From NCBI RefSeq assembly GCF_900637655.1, contig NZ_LR134384.1, positions 930,001-994,000 on the forward strand: 64,000 nt of DNA. Direction: 5' to 3'. The notes below the pieces were generated by a model. That model made no database searches. It saw nothing but the letters and a program-made list of their open reading frames with translations, and was not told the origin of the DNA. The first letter of the stretch is position 1, and each line of letters begins with the position of its first letter. The stretch is from Segatella oris (lineage in GTDB: Bacteria; Bacteroidota; Bacteroidia; Bacteroidales; Bacteroidaceae). Positions 25,779 through 34,380 of the stretch are shown piece after piece. Both the position numbers and the translations under genes were made by a program.

Positions 25779-26467
25779 AGCTGTTTCTTTGGCATTTTAG
25801 CAACGAAATCTTTCAAATATAACGGCACAAAGTAGGCCACATCCTCAAACTTTCCCTCGGCAAAGCGCTTATCTGCCAATGGAAACATATTCTTGGCAAG
25901 AGGTTGAATGCCTTCCACAAGGCGGGCATTAGGATGATTAATCTCGTTCATACACTTGCCTGCACCGTTTCCAAAGAAGTAAACCACACCCTTATCAAGG
26001 TATTCTTTATAAGTTTCGGCAGTCACAATATCGGCCTGAATAGGACGAACCTCATGCAATGCACGGTCAAACACCTGTGCATAAACTTCCATTCGGCGGG
26101 CATCAATCATCGGAACGAGCAGTGCATCTTCCTCTTGTGGGTGTTCATTGAGCAACACGGGAACAGCCAAAAGCTCAAGAGTCGGTATGGCTATCAACTT
26201 TACATCGCGACCGTAACAAATGCCCTTAGCCATCGAAGTCCCTATACGAAGTCCTGTATATGACCCTGGTCCACAGCTCACTGCTACTGCATCAAGCTTC
26301 AAACCATGGCTGTCAATGAAAGAAAGTGACTCATCGACAAAGGCACCAAGGGTCTCATTGTGATGCGGGCCACTGTAGTCTTCCTTGTTGAAAATACATT
26401 CTGCGTCATTACTGACGGCAACCGAGCACACATCGGTACTCGTTTCAATGTGCAATATACACGACAT
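25775..26467 (-). CDS. tsaB: tRNA threonylcarbamoyladenosine synthesis protein TsaB
   Basis: A 230-residue ASKHA-fold protein. ILHIETSTDVCSVAVS is the N-terminal phosphate-binding strand; VSCGPGSYTGLRIGTSMAKGIC is the family hallmark. TsaB pairs with TsaD and TsaE to make t6A37 in ANN-decoding tRNAs. It is the first gene of the minus-strand housekeeping run and is divergent from yicC. Confidence 0.95.
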   Translation of the reverse strand: MSCILHIETSTDVCSVAVSNDAECIFNKEDYSGPHHNETLGAFVDESLSFIDSHGLKLDAVAVSCGPGSYTGLRIGTSMAKGICYGRDVKLIAIPTLELLAVPVLLNEHPQEEDALLVPMIDARRMEVYAQVFDRALHEVRPIQADIVTAETYKEYLDKGVVYFFGNGAGKCMNEINHPNARLVEGIQPLAKNMFPLADKRFAEGKFEDVAYFVPLYLKDFVAKMPKKQL

Positions 26468-26556
26468 AGATGAAAAATATATTCTAAATAAAATGCAAAT
26501 TTACGCTTTTTTCCCGCAAAATTCGTACTTTTGCAGAAATTTAACGCGTTCTAATT

Positions 26557-27435
26557 ATGATACAGTCAATGACGGGTTACGGCAAAGCTGTCGTGACCTT
26601 TAAGGAAAAGAAGATTAATGTTGAGATTAAATCTCTAAACAGTAAGGCATTGGATCTCTCTACCCGTATTGCACCACTCTACCGTGAAAAGGAAATGGAA
26701 ATACGCCAGACAGTGGCCAAAAGCCTTGAACGTGGCAAGGTAGACTTTGCGATTTGGATTGAAAAAGATGCCGTTGTTGACGCTGCTCCCATTAATACTG
26801 CACTCGTTGAGAACTATTATAAGCAGATAAAAGCTATCTCCGCACAGACAGGAATCCCTGAGCCTACCGATTGGTATGCCACACTTTTAAACCTCCCTGA
26901 CGTCACCACAAAGACCGATACAGAAGAACTTACCGACGAAGAGTGGACAGTTGCCTCGCAAGTTATAGGCCAAGCCATAGATGCTTTGGTCGCTTTCCGC
27001 AAGCAAGAAGGTGCTGCCCTGCAGCAGAAATTCAATGAAAAGGTGGACAACATTGAGCATCTGCTCTCCCAAATCGAGCCTTATGAGAAGAGTCGTATAG
27101 AGAAAATACGCCAGAATATCATTAAAGGACTCGAACAAATCCCAAGTGCTGACTACGACAAGAACCGCTTGGAGCAGGAGCTTATCTATTATATTGAGAA
27201 ATTAGACATCAGCGAAGAGAAGCAAAGACTCACCAATCACCTGAAGTATTTCCGTGAAACGATGAACGAAGAAGGCCATGGTGTAGGCAAGAAACTTGGC
27301 TTCATAGCCCAGGAAATGGGTCGGGAAATCAACACGACCGGCAGTAAAAGCAACCAGGCTGAAATGCAGAACATCGTCGTGAAGATGAAGGATGAGTTGG
27401 AACAGATAAAGGAACAGGTGCTGAATGCGCTGTAA
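26557..27435 (+). CDS. yicC: YicC-family endoribonuclease
   Basis: A 292-residue YicC-like protein. MIQSMTGYGKA at the start and the C-terminal DUF1732 stretch (about 205-292, HLKYFRETMNEEGHGVGKKLGFIAQEMGREINTTGSK) are diagnostic. YicC proteins are metal-dependent endoribonucleases involved in RNA turnover. TACTTTTG about 30 bases upstream is a likely -7 box. It lies upstream of the DUF559-gmk gene, and yicC-gmk adjacency is common in bacteria. Confidence 0.93.
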   Translation: MIQSMTGYGKAVVTFKEKKINVEIKSLNSKALDLSTRIAPLYREKEMEIRQTVAKSLERGKVDFAIWIEKDAVVDAAPINTALVENYYKQIKAISAQTGIPEPTDWYATLLNLPDVTTKTDTEELTDEEWTVASQVIGQAIDALVAFRKQEGAALQQKFNEKVDNIEHLLSQIEPYEKSRIEKIRQNIIKGLEQIPSADYDKNRLEQELIYYIEKLDISEEKQRLTNHLKYFRETMNEEGHGVGKKLGFIAQEMGREINTTGSKSNQAEMQNIVVKMKDELEQIKEQVLNAL

Positions 27436-27439
27436 GTAA

Positions 27440-27468
27440 CCCACCCCGGCCCTCCCGAAGGGAGGGAG
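27440..27468. repeat. GC-rich intergenic repeat (inverted copy)
   Basis: CCACCCC-gg-CCCTCCC-gaa-GGGAGGG begins just after the yicC stop. It is the reverse-strand version of the element at 20672 and 27981. The 7-bp stem could serve as a terminator or mRNA 3' stabiliser. Confidence 0.65.
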
Positions 27469-27551
27469 AACATACTTGGAAAAGGTTATTCGTGAGTTTT
27501 CTTTTGACATAACTGCATTGTCTTTAATGCATCATCTCAATTACTTCATAC

Positions 27552-28583
27552 ATGAAATACCGCTACGAGACAAACGATGATGCCACCTATCATCTGCTAC
27601 TTCAACAGGCGAAGCGAATGAGAAGTCAGCCAACGGAAGCAGAACGGACGCTGTGGAAATACCTAAAAGGCAATCAGTTGGGAGCACATTTCAGACAACA
27701 ACACCCTATGTTCGACTATATACCCGACTTCGTCTGCCTCTCCCGCAGGCTCATTATAGAGTTAGATGGCGACTATCATCTCACAGAAGAACAACAGAGA
27801 AAAGACGAAGAGCGAAGCCGATGGCTTGCCACCAAAGGCTTTACCGTATTGCGTTTCAGCAATGATGACGTCTTTTTAAGACTTCATTTCGTGTTAGATA
27901 AAATCAGAAACAAAATGAAAGAAAACGATAATATGCCCTCCGTTGACAACAAATCAGCAAGTCTTTCGCAAGCAGACACACCCTCCCTTTGGGAGGGAAG
28001 GGGTGGGTCTACGGGCAGACTCCTTATCTTCAGCGCTCCTTCGGGCTCTGGAAAGAGCACCATTGTGCAATGGCTGATGAAGGAACATCCCGAACTTAAC
28101 CTCCATTTCTCTATCTCCTGCACGAGCCGAGCACCGCGGGGAACGGAGCAGAATGGTGTGGAATACTTCTTCCTTACGCCTGAAGAATTCAAACAGAAGA
28201 TAGCAAACGGAGAGTTCTTGGAATATGAAGAAGTCTACAAAGACCGCTTCTATGGCACGCTGAAATCACAGGTTGAAGACCAGATTGAACGTGGAGAAAA
28301 CGTGGTTTTCGACGTTGATGTGAAAGGCGGATGCAACATCAAGCAGTTCTATGGCGACCGAGCGATGAGCATTTTCGTGCAACCTCCGTCGATAGAAGAG
28401 CTGCGCCGACGCCTCAACGGGCGTGGAACCGACCTCCCGGAAGTTATCGAACAACGCTTAGCCAAAGCTAATTACGAACTCTCTTTCGCACCGAAATTCG
28501 ACCGTATCGTTGTCAACGACGACCTCGAAACGGCCAAACAAGAGACGCACAAACTGCTCATTTCATTCCTGAACAACAGATAA
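27552..28583 (+). CDS. gmk: DUF559 nuclease-like domain fused to guanylate kinase
   Basis: A 343-residue fusion. Residues about 8-118 are a DUF559 domain with a restriction-endonuclease-like fold (PTEAERTLWKYLKG, IPDFVCLSRRLIIELDGDYH, KGFTVLRFSNDDV); Asp59, Glu70 and Asp72 fit a PD-(D/E)xK-type site. Residues about 156-343 are a complete guanylate kinase of normal length: P-loop SAPSGSGKST (161-170), then SCTSRAPRGTEQNGVEYFF and VVFDVDVKGG. GMK turns GMP into GDP and is normally essential and free-standing. The linker residues TPSLWEGRGG are encoded by a GC-rich repeat. In-frame ATGs at 27915 and 27933 could start a separate GMK, so a single fused product is not certain. Confidence 0.88.
   Translation: MKYRYETNDDATYHLLLQQAKRMRSQPTEAERTLWKYLKGNQLGAHFRQQHPMFDYIPDFVCLSRRLIIELDGDYHLTEEQQRKDEERSRWLATKGFTVLRFSNDDVFLRLHFVLDKIRNKMKENDNMPSVDNKSASLSQADTPSLWEGRGGSTGRLLIFSAPSGSGKSTIVQWLMKEHPELNLHFSISCTSRAPRGTEQNGVEYFFLTPEEFKQKIANGEFLEYEEVYKDRFYGTLKSQVEDQIERGENVVFDVDVKGGCNIKQFYGDRAMSIFVQPPSIEELRRRLNGRGTDLPEVIEQRLAKANYELSFAPKFDRIVVNDDLETAKQETHKLLISFLNNR
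27981..28008. repeat. GC-rich repeat inside the DUF559-gmk reading frame
   Basis: CCCTCCC-TTT-GGGAGGG followed by aaGGGGTGGGT matches the intergenic copies at 20672 and 27440. It is translated in frame as PSLWEGRGG and forms the domain linker. Confidence 0.7.
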
Positions 28584-28585
28584 AA

Positions 28586-29200
28586 GTGGCCGAAAAACAG
28601 CATCCTAAATCCCAAGTAGGTATCTACGGCGGTTCGTTCAACCCCATACATATGGGCCATATTTCGTTGGCAAAGACGCTGCTTCAGCACACCCGGCTTG
28701 ACGAAATATGGTTCATGGTCTCGCCACTCAATCCCTTTAAGCGCATGGCCGATGACCTCTTGGCCGACAATCAGCGTTTAGAACTCACACGACTTGCCCT
28801 TGCAGACGAGCCTAACCTCATTGCCTGCGACTTTGAATTCCGCCTGCCCAAACCCTCATACACCTACGATACACTCTGCAAACTCCATGAAACCTATCCC
28901 GAAAAGGCGTTCACTCTCATCATGGGTTCTGACAACTGGGCAGCTTTCGACCGCTGGAAAAACCATCAGGAAATTCTCCTTCACTACCCCATCATCATCT
29001 ATCCGCGCAAGCATTCGCCGCTATGTGCCGAGCAACTCCCGCCGAGTGTCACGCTCGTTGATACGCCCCTCTATGATTTCAACAGCACGGATATTCGCCG
29101 AAGAATAAGCCATGACATGCCTATCCACGGGATGGTGAAACCTCAAATAGAAGAGAAAACACGATTATATTACCAGCAGCTATCCCATGAAAACCTTTAA
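28586..29200 (+). CDS. nadD: Nicotinate-nucleotide adenylyltransferase
   Basis: A 204-residue enzyme transferring AMP to nicotinate mononucleotide in NAD synthesis. The nucleotidyltransferase motif is GGSFNPIHMGH near residues 15-25 (HxGH); the second signature is STDIRRRIS near 170. The start is a GTG two bases after the gmk stop, so the genes are probably cotranscribed. Confidence 0.95.
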   Translation: MAEKQHPKSQVGIYGGSFNPIHMGHISLAKTLLQHTRLDEIWFMVSPLNPFKRMADDLLADNQRLELTRLALADEPNLIACDFEFRLPKPSYTYDTLCKLHETYPEKAFTLIMGSDNWAAFDRWKNHQEILLHYPIIIYPRKHSPLCAEQLPPSVTLVDTPLYDFNSTDIRRRISHDMPIHGMVKPQIEEKTRLYYQQLSHENL

Positions 29201-29237
29201 GTTTCGTTCTCCCCTGAAACCTTTTCATGCATGAAAA

Positions 29238-29611
29238 CTGTCAACTTCCTTCCTTGTTTTTAACACTTTTCTCCACGACCAAACAGAAATGAAAATTCGC
29301 ATTCTGTGCTTATGCGAAGCCATTTTATGGTTTCGATACCCTCATTCCGGCCACCTTGAAATGCAGATAAGCCCTCCAAGCGTCGCAACTTGACGCATAT
29401 TGCACGGCTATCTGCATCATCTTAGGCCGTAATCTCATGCAGATTGCGTGGTAAAATGACTGAGATTGCATCGTTTCATCACGTGAATTTATGTCTTCAT
29501 TTGATTATAATCGCGTAATTATCTGACAGTCAATATATTGCAAAATGCGAAAAATCAGGGCGTATTCAGGCTGGAGTCGTCTCTCATTTCAAATACGCGA
29601 GTCTTGTAAAG
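29238..29611 (+). repeat. Class I repeat element with 22-bp array D
   Basis: The left block starts at CTGTCAACTTCCTTCCTTG, includes a hairpin (GAAGCCA / TGGTTTC, loop TTTTA) and ends at the array. Array units begin at 29384, 29406, 29428, 29450 and (degenerate) 29472, each 22 bases. The right block runs through TCTGACAGTCAATATATTGC to TTGTAAAG. By eye it is about nine-tenths identical, in inverse orientation, to 36411-36796 and more distantly similar to 55150-55513. It lies 37 bases past nadD, just after a perfect 16-base palindrome TTTTCATGCATGAAAA (29222-29237). The gap up to comM holds no gene. Confidence 0.85.
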
Positions 29612-29738
29612 GAATTTGTCATGATTTATGACATCTGTTAACATATATTCCGTTATGACGCATTTCGGTTTTTAAGCAGACTCCACGAGCAGTGTTCTTT
29701 CCTTTCAAGAGGGTTGTAGCGAATACTATTTTACACGC

Positions 29739-31280
29739 TCACCGCTCACCCCAATCGCCTCTATCCAACTGCCGATAGCTGATAGCTTCAGCCAAATGGT
29801 CGACTTCAACGCGAGGAGAACCGGCAAGATCGGCTATCGTTCGAGCCACTTTCAGAATGCGGCTATAGGCTCGGGCAGACAGACTGAGACGCTCCATCGC
29901 CATTCGGAGCATGGCAATTCCCTGGTCGTCGGGTTCGGCATAGGCGTGAATCATGCGCTCAGACATCTGTGCATTGCAGTGCACACCCTTGACATCGCGA
30001 AACCGTTCGGTCTGAATTTCACGCGCACGAATAACGCGTTGGCGGATTTCTGCACTCGCTTCGCCCTCTTTTCCACGGCTGATGTCCTTGAAAGGCACGG
30101 GAGTTATCGCGCATTGAATATCGATACGGTCGAGCAACGGGCCTGAAATCTTGTTCATATAATGCTGTATCTGTCCCGGCGTACACACGCAATGATGCGT
30201 TGGATCGCCATAGTAACCGCAGGGACATGGGTTCATACTGGCCACAAACATCAACGAACAGGGAAACTCTATGTTGTATTTGGCACGGCTGATAGTTATC
30301 TTTCTGTCTTCCAACGGCTGCCGAAGTACCTCCAAAGTATGCTTGTTAAACTCGGGAAGTTCATCGCAGAAGAGCACGCCATTGTGTGCCAATGAGATTT
30401 CACCCGGCATGGGGTTGGTTCCTCCTCCGACAAGAGCCACCTCGGAAATCGTGTGATGTGGCGAGCGGAACGGACGCTGACTGATGAGCGAAGTGCCACA
30501 TCCCAACTTGCCTGCAATGCTGTGTAGTTGAGTGGTTTCAAGGCTTTCGGAGAGCGAAAGCGGAGGAAGTATCGAGGGAAGTCGCTTGGCCATCATTGAT
30601 TTTCCACTGCCGGGAGGCCCTACCATGATGAGATTATGCCCGCCGGCAGCGGCAACTTCGAGTGCACGTTTTACGTTTTCCTGCCCTCTTACGTCGCAGA
30701 AATCAAGATCAAACCTTGTCTGTTGCTCGTAAAACTCCTTTCGTGTGTCGATAACTACAGGCTCGAAGCGTTCCTTTCCCGTAAGAAACTGAATGACATC
30801 AAGCATATTTTCCATGCCATAGACTTCGAGATTGTTGACCACGGCAGCCTCTCTGACATTGCTCTTAGGCACTATCAACCCCTTGAAATGCTCTGAACGG
30901 GCCTTGATAGCAATGGGAAGAGCGCCTTTTATGGGTTGAAGCTGGCCGTCAAGACTTAGTTCTCCGACCATCATATACTGGCCAAGACAGTCTGTGTGAA
31001 TGCTTCCGTTGGCAGCAAGCAAGGCTATCGCCAACGGCAAATCAAAGCTGCTGCCCTCTTTCTTGAGGTCGGCGGGAGCCATATTGACGGTGATATCGGC
31101 TTTAGGAAACTTGAAACCGCAGTATAAAAGGGCTGCAGCGATGCGGTCGCGGCCCTCTTGAACGGCCTTATCACCAAGCCCCGTGAGGTGATAGACCACA
31201 CCGGGATTCATGCTCACTTCAATCGTGACAGTGGTTACTTCGAGGCCGTTGACAGCTGCACAATAGGTTTTTACAAGCAT
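29739..31280 (-). CDS. comM: ComM/YifB-family AAA+ ATPase (Mg-chelatase-like)
   Basis: A 513-residue protein with an N-terminal Lon-like domain (about 20-130, SFDLPLAIALLAANGSI), a central Mg-chelatase AAA+ domain (Walker A GPPGSGKSM near 221-229, Walker B GVLFCDELPEF) and a C-terminal helical domain. A Cys-rich insertion (CPCGYYGDPTHHCVC) is typical of the family. ComM is a hexameric branch-migration helicase used when transformed DNA is integrated. It is monocistronic or distal to the next gene. Confidence 0.94.
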   Translation of the reverse strand: MLVKTYCAAVNGLEVTTVTIEVSMNPGVVYHLTGLGDKAVQEGRDRIAAALLYCGFKFPKADITVNMAPADLKKEGSSFDLPLAIALLAANGSIHTDCLGQYMMVGELSLDGQLQPIKGALPIAIKARSEHFKGLIVPKSNVREAAVVNNLEVYGMENMLDVIQFLTGKERFEPVVIDTRKEFYEQQTRFDLDFCDVRGQENVKRALEVAAAGGHNLIMVGPPGSGKSMMAKRLPSILPPLSLSESLETTQLHSIAGKLGCGTSLISQRPFRSPHHTISEVALVGGGTNPMPGEISLAHNGVLFCDELPEFNKHTLEVLRQPLEDRKITISRAKYNIEFPCSLMFVASMNPCPCGYYGDPTHHCVCTPGQIQHYMNKISGPLLDRIDIQCAITPVPFKDISRGKEGEASAEIRQRVIRAREIQTERFRDVKGVHCNAQMSERMIHAYAEPDDQGIAMLRMAMERLSLSARAYSRILKVARTIADLAGSPRVEVDHLAEAISYRQLDRGDWGER

Positions 31281-31328
31281 GGCAAGAATGGTTTAAGGTT
31301 GTTTATGGCGTTGGAAAAGCGTTTGAAA

Positions 31329-32324
31329 TCAAATCAACTTCTCCACTCGGTTTATCAAATCATCGGCAGAAAGGCCACGTGCTACGACGCGACCACGCTG
31401 CAGAAGAATATTGTCGGGAACGGCAGTAAGTCCCAATTTGCGAACCAACATTCCCTCAAACAGCTTTTCATCGCAGACAACAGGCCAACCGAGATGCTGA
31501 CTGCTGACTTCCTCCTTGCAGGTTGTAAGACTCGGTTCGAGACTGATACCAAGCAATTGGAGTTTTCCTTCGGCCCGATTGTGCAGGTCAAGCAGGCGTT
31601 GTTGCAGGTTCGTACTCTCGTAACTCCACGTTGCCCACGTATAGACAACAGCGACAGGAGCCGAAGAAAGCGAAACCGAAGAAACGGACTTGCCATTGAT
31701 ATCAGTGGCCTTGAAAGCCGGAAGTCGGTCTCCCGAAGCATCGGCCAAAGGCTTACACAGTGCCAAAAGACGGTTGAGATAGCCGTTGCGTGGCTGTTCT
31801 TTCTGCATGAATGCCAACAGGCGATAGGCCCGTTTGTAGTCGGGCTGCTGCTTACGAAGCAGGAATTTGTCTACAAGATACGGCCCGACAACAGACTCCA
31901 AATGGTCGGAAATGAAGAGTCCCACGTGTTTTTCAATCTCTGGAGGCGTCATGTTAGCAATCTGATGACGGAATTTTGTCATCAGTTCATTGGCATCTGT
32001 GCCCGTAATCTCAAGCTCTTTCAAGTGTGATGCATCACCCTTGATGTCGACAGATTTGCCGGGTTGGGCGAAGATTGGCTGTTCAGAGAAGTTTGGAAAG
32101 ACTACAATGAGCACGCCTTCTTTCTCGCATGGTATCTCATAAGAGAAGCGGCCACCCTGCACTTTGATGGTATCTGTGCCTTCAATGACATTGTCGGGAC
32201 TATAAACATAAAACTCACCCTGGTTCAAGTTCGTTAGCTTTCCTTCGACTTCGAAATGATGTCCATCGGTGCCACAGGCAACTAAAACCAGCGTGAGTAG
32301 TATCAGTAGACTGAATTTCTTCAT
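31329..32324 (-). CDS. DUF4369/thioredoxin-like lipoprotein lacking the redox cysteines
   Basis: A 331-residue envelope lipoprotein (Cys17 in LVAC-GT). Residues about 25-115 are a DUF4369-type beta domain (FEVEGKLTNLNQGEFYVY), then a helical stretch, then a TlpA-like thioredoxin fold from about 195. The position of the usual WCxxC reads WATWSYESTN, so both redox Cys are replaced by Ser, while the fold and the cis-Pro (TAVPDNI) are kept. It probably binds rather than oxidises a partner. Its start overlaps the upstream TPR gene by 4 bases. Confidence 0.85.
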   Translation of the reverse strand: MKKFSLLILLTLVLVACGTDGHHFEVEGKLTNLNQGEFYVYSPDNVIEGTDTIKVQGGRFSYEIPCEKEGVLIVVFPNFSEQPIFAQPGKSVDIKGDASHLKELEITGTDANELMTKFRHQIANMTPPEIEKHVGLFISDHLESVVGPYLVDKFLLRKQQPDYKRAYRLLAFMQKEQPRNGYLNRLLALCKPLADASGDRLPAFKATDINGKSVSSVSLSSAPVAVVYTWATWSYESTNLQQRLLDLHNRAEGKLQLLGISLEPSLTTCKEEVSSQHLGWPVVCDEKLFEGMLVRKLGLTAVPDNILLQRGRVVARGLSADDLINRVEKLI

Positions 32325-33994
32325 TTATTTACTTTGGCAAGTTCAAGGTCGTTCTTGGCATATTCGGCCAGAGAAGGATCTTTTTGCAATGCCTCTTTCA
32401 GATATTTTGCAGCTGTATCGTTCTTTCCCTGACGTGCATTGAGCACGGCAAAGAGGTAATAAGTCAGACCATTGGGCTGCTTGATAGCTTTCAATGTCTG
32501 CTCGGCTGCTACATAGTTCTTATTGAGCAACTGTGCCAGTGCAGCGCTGTTGTTGTCATTGAAGAGTTCATCGGTGGCATTGGCATAGTTGCCACGTGCG
32601 ATATGCAGGTTGCCGATAATCTCATTGAAGCCGTTAGCTTCGGTGGCATCTGCCAGATTATGCTCGGCTTCAGCTATTTCGCCATGAGTCAAGTTGATAT
32701 AAGCTTTGTTGGCATATGCCTCCGGAGCTTTGCGATTAGCCTGCAAAGCCTGACTCAGATAGCTGTTGGCTGTGTGCTCATCACCTTCGTTCAGTGCTAA
32801 AGCTGCAAGGTTATTATAGGCACGATAGTCGCGATCATAGAGTTCGGTAGTCTTCTTATAGATAGCTTTCTTTGCGTTTACATCGTTTGTAAGCGATGCA
32901 GCGTAGAGCAATTCTTCAAGACTTAACTTCGTCGGATCAGCCGCATACTGCTGCTTAATCTGCTGATCGCTGCGGCCAATAGTCTGATAATTGATGATAA
33001 GACGGCTGCGACGAAGCTCTGGAAGAATGCCATCGGCAAGCTCACGGAAGCCTTCACTCATGTTACGTATTTGTTGTTCACGCTCTTGGGGGTCCTTATA
33101 CATCGACAAAACGCGTAGAATGACGTCCTTATCTTGTATCTTACTGGCCTGAACAAGCTTCATAAAGCCTTCCCAGTCCTGTGCAGTATAGTGGGCATCA
33201 ATGTCTGTTTGAAGATTTGTCCCCTTGAGTTGCTGCTTCACATAGCCTTCACTGACGTTCTGACGCTTGTTGGCTAACTTGTCGTTAAAGGTGAAACCAC
33301 CCTCCGGAGAGGCATAAGCCTGCACTTCAACGTTCTTGATTGCCAGCTTCTCTCGGTCGGCATTAATGCGCTTAAGCATGCTTACAAACTCGCGAACACT
33401 GTTGTTCTTGAGTTCATTGCTGCGCAGGTTAGCCTGATTAATGAGGAATTTCACGTTAGCTTCCTGCTTGTGATCAATCACTCTTTGGAACGAATCAAGT
33501 GCCAAACAAGCACCACCCTGCTGCATTGCCTTGCGATAAAGCTCGGCTGTTGCAATGACACCGGTAGCCACTTTGATAGCCGGCACGTTGACTTTTGAGT
33601 TACCTATCCGGGCATCGAAAGCCAAATACATGTCGCTTTTCTGCATGGCAGGCACATAATCAAAGACAGTCTTCATCGTATAGCGACCGCCAAGACGATA
33701 AGAAATGACTTTATGGTTGGCCATAACCTTCTCTCCTTGGAATGTCACTGCCTGCCCTTTAGCCACTTGTCCGTTGCCATATCTGAGTTCAGGAACCACA
33801 GTAACCGTGGCTTTCCTGTTCATAAACTTCTCCGGGAACTGTCCTTCAACCGTTGCAGGAACCTTTCCTCCAACCGTTTCGAGAGGGTTTGGAGTGACTG
33901 AAAAGTTATCGGCTGAGAGTTTACCCAACTTAGAGCATGACGTCATTAGAACCAATGAGCATGCCGATAAAGTAAGAATGAGGTTTTTGCGCAT
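32321..33994 (-). CDS. TPR-containing lipoprotein with OmpA-like segment
   Basis: A 557-residue lipoprotein (Cys20 in MTSC-SK). The N-terminal part is beta-rich (about 30-150). Residues about 190-260 resemble an OmpA-type peptidoglycan-binding domain (VEVQAYASPEGGFTFNDKLANKRQNVSEGYVKQQL). From about 360 on, TPR repeats are clear (YRAYNNLAALALNEGDEHTANSYLSQALQA and similar). This layout recurs in Bacteroidales envelope proteins, but a specific function is not known to me. It is cotranscribed with the redox-less thioredoxin-like lipoprotein, so the two may work together in the periplasm. Confidence 0.85.
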   Translation of the reverse strand: MRKNLILTLSACSLVLMTSCSKLGKLSADNFSVTPNPLETVGGKVPATVEGQFPEKFMNRKATVTVVPELRYGNGQVAKGQAVTFQGEKVMANHKVISYRLGGRYTMKTVFDYVPAMQKSDMYLAFDARIGNSKVNVPAIKVATGVIATAELYRKAMQQGGACLALDSFQRVIDHKQEANVKFLINQANLRSNELKNNSVREFVSMLKRINADREKLAIKNVEVQAYASPEGGFTFNDKLANKRQNVSEGYVKQQLKGTNLQTDIDAHYTAQDWEGFMKLVQASKIQDKDVILRVLSMYKDPQEREQQIRNMSEGFRELADGILPELRRSRLIINYQTIGRSDQQIKQQYAADPTKLSLEELLYAASLTNDVNAKKAIYKKTTELYDRDYRAYNNLAALALNEGDEHTANSYLSQALQANRKAPEAYANKAYINLTHGEIAEAEHNLADATEANGFNEIIGNLHIARGNYANATDELFNDNNSAALAQLLNKNYVAAEQTLKAIKQPNGLTYYLFAVLNARQGKNDTAAKYLKEALQKDPSLAEYAKNDLELAKVNK

Positions 33995-34017
33995 ACGTGT
34001 GAATTAAATTAAGGAGG

Positions 34018-34103
34018 TGCCGCGAGCGGGACTCGAACCCGCACAGCCATTACTGGCCAAGGGATTTTAAGTCCCTCGTGTCTACCAATTCCACCATTGC
34101 GGC
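34018..34103 (-). tRNA. tRNA-Leu (anticodon TAA)
   Basis: An 86-base cloverleaf on the minus strand. It has D-arm TGGTGGAATTGGTAGACAC, anticodon loop CTTAAAA giving TAA, a long variable arm (class II tRNA, as for Leu) and T-arm GCGGGTTCGAGTCCCGC. The acceptor stem GCCGCAA / TCGCGGC has one A-C mismatch at pair 6. CCA is not encoded. Confidence 0.93.
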
Positions 34104-34134
34104 TTGGGAGATTACAAACTTGTAAAGTCAAGTG

Positions 34135-34207
<73 letters not shown>

Positions 34208-34380
34208 AGTTTGGGTTTTGCAAAGGTATAAGTAATTGTTGGAACTGCCAAATAATTCTTGATTTTTGTTCATGAAAAATTACTAAAAACGCCCTCATTT
34301 CATGAAATCTATAACGCGAAAAGAGTCGGGATTCAGGCCGAAACCACACTGAATGCACCGCAAAACAGAACTGAAAGCCC

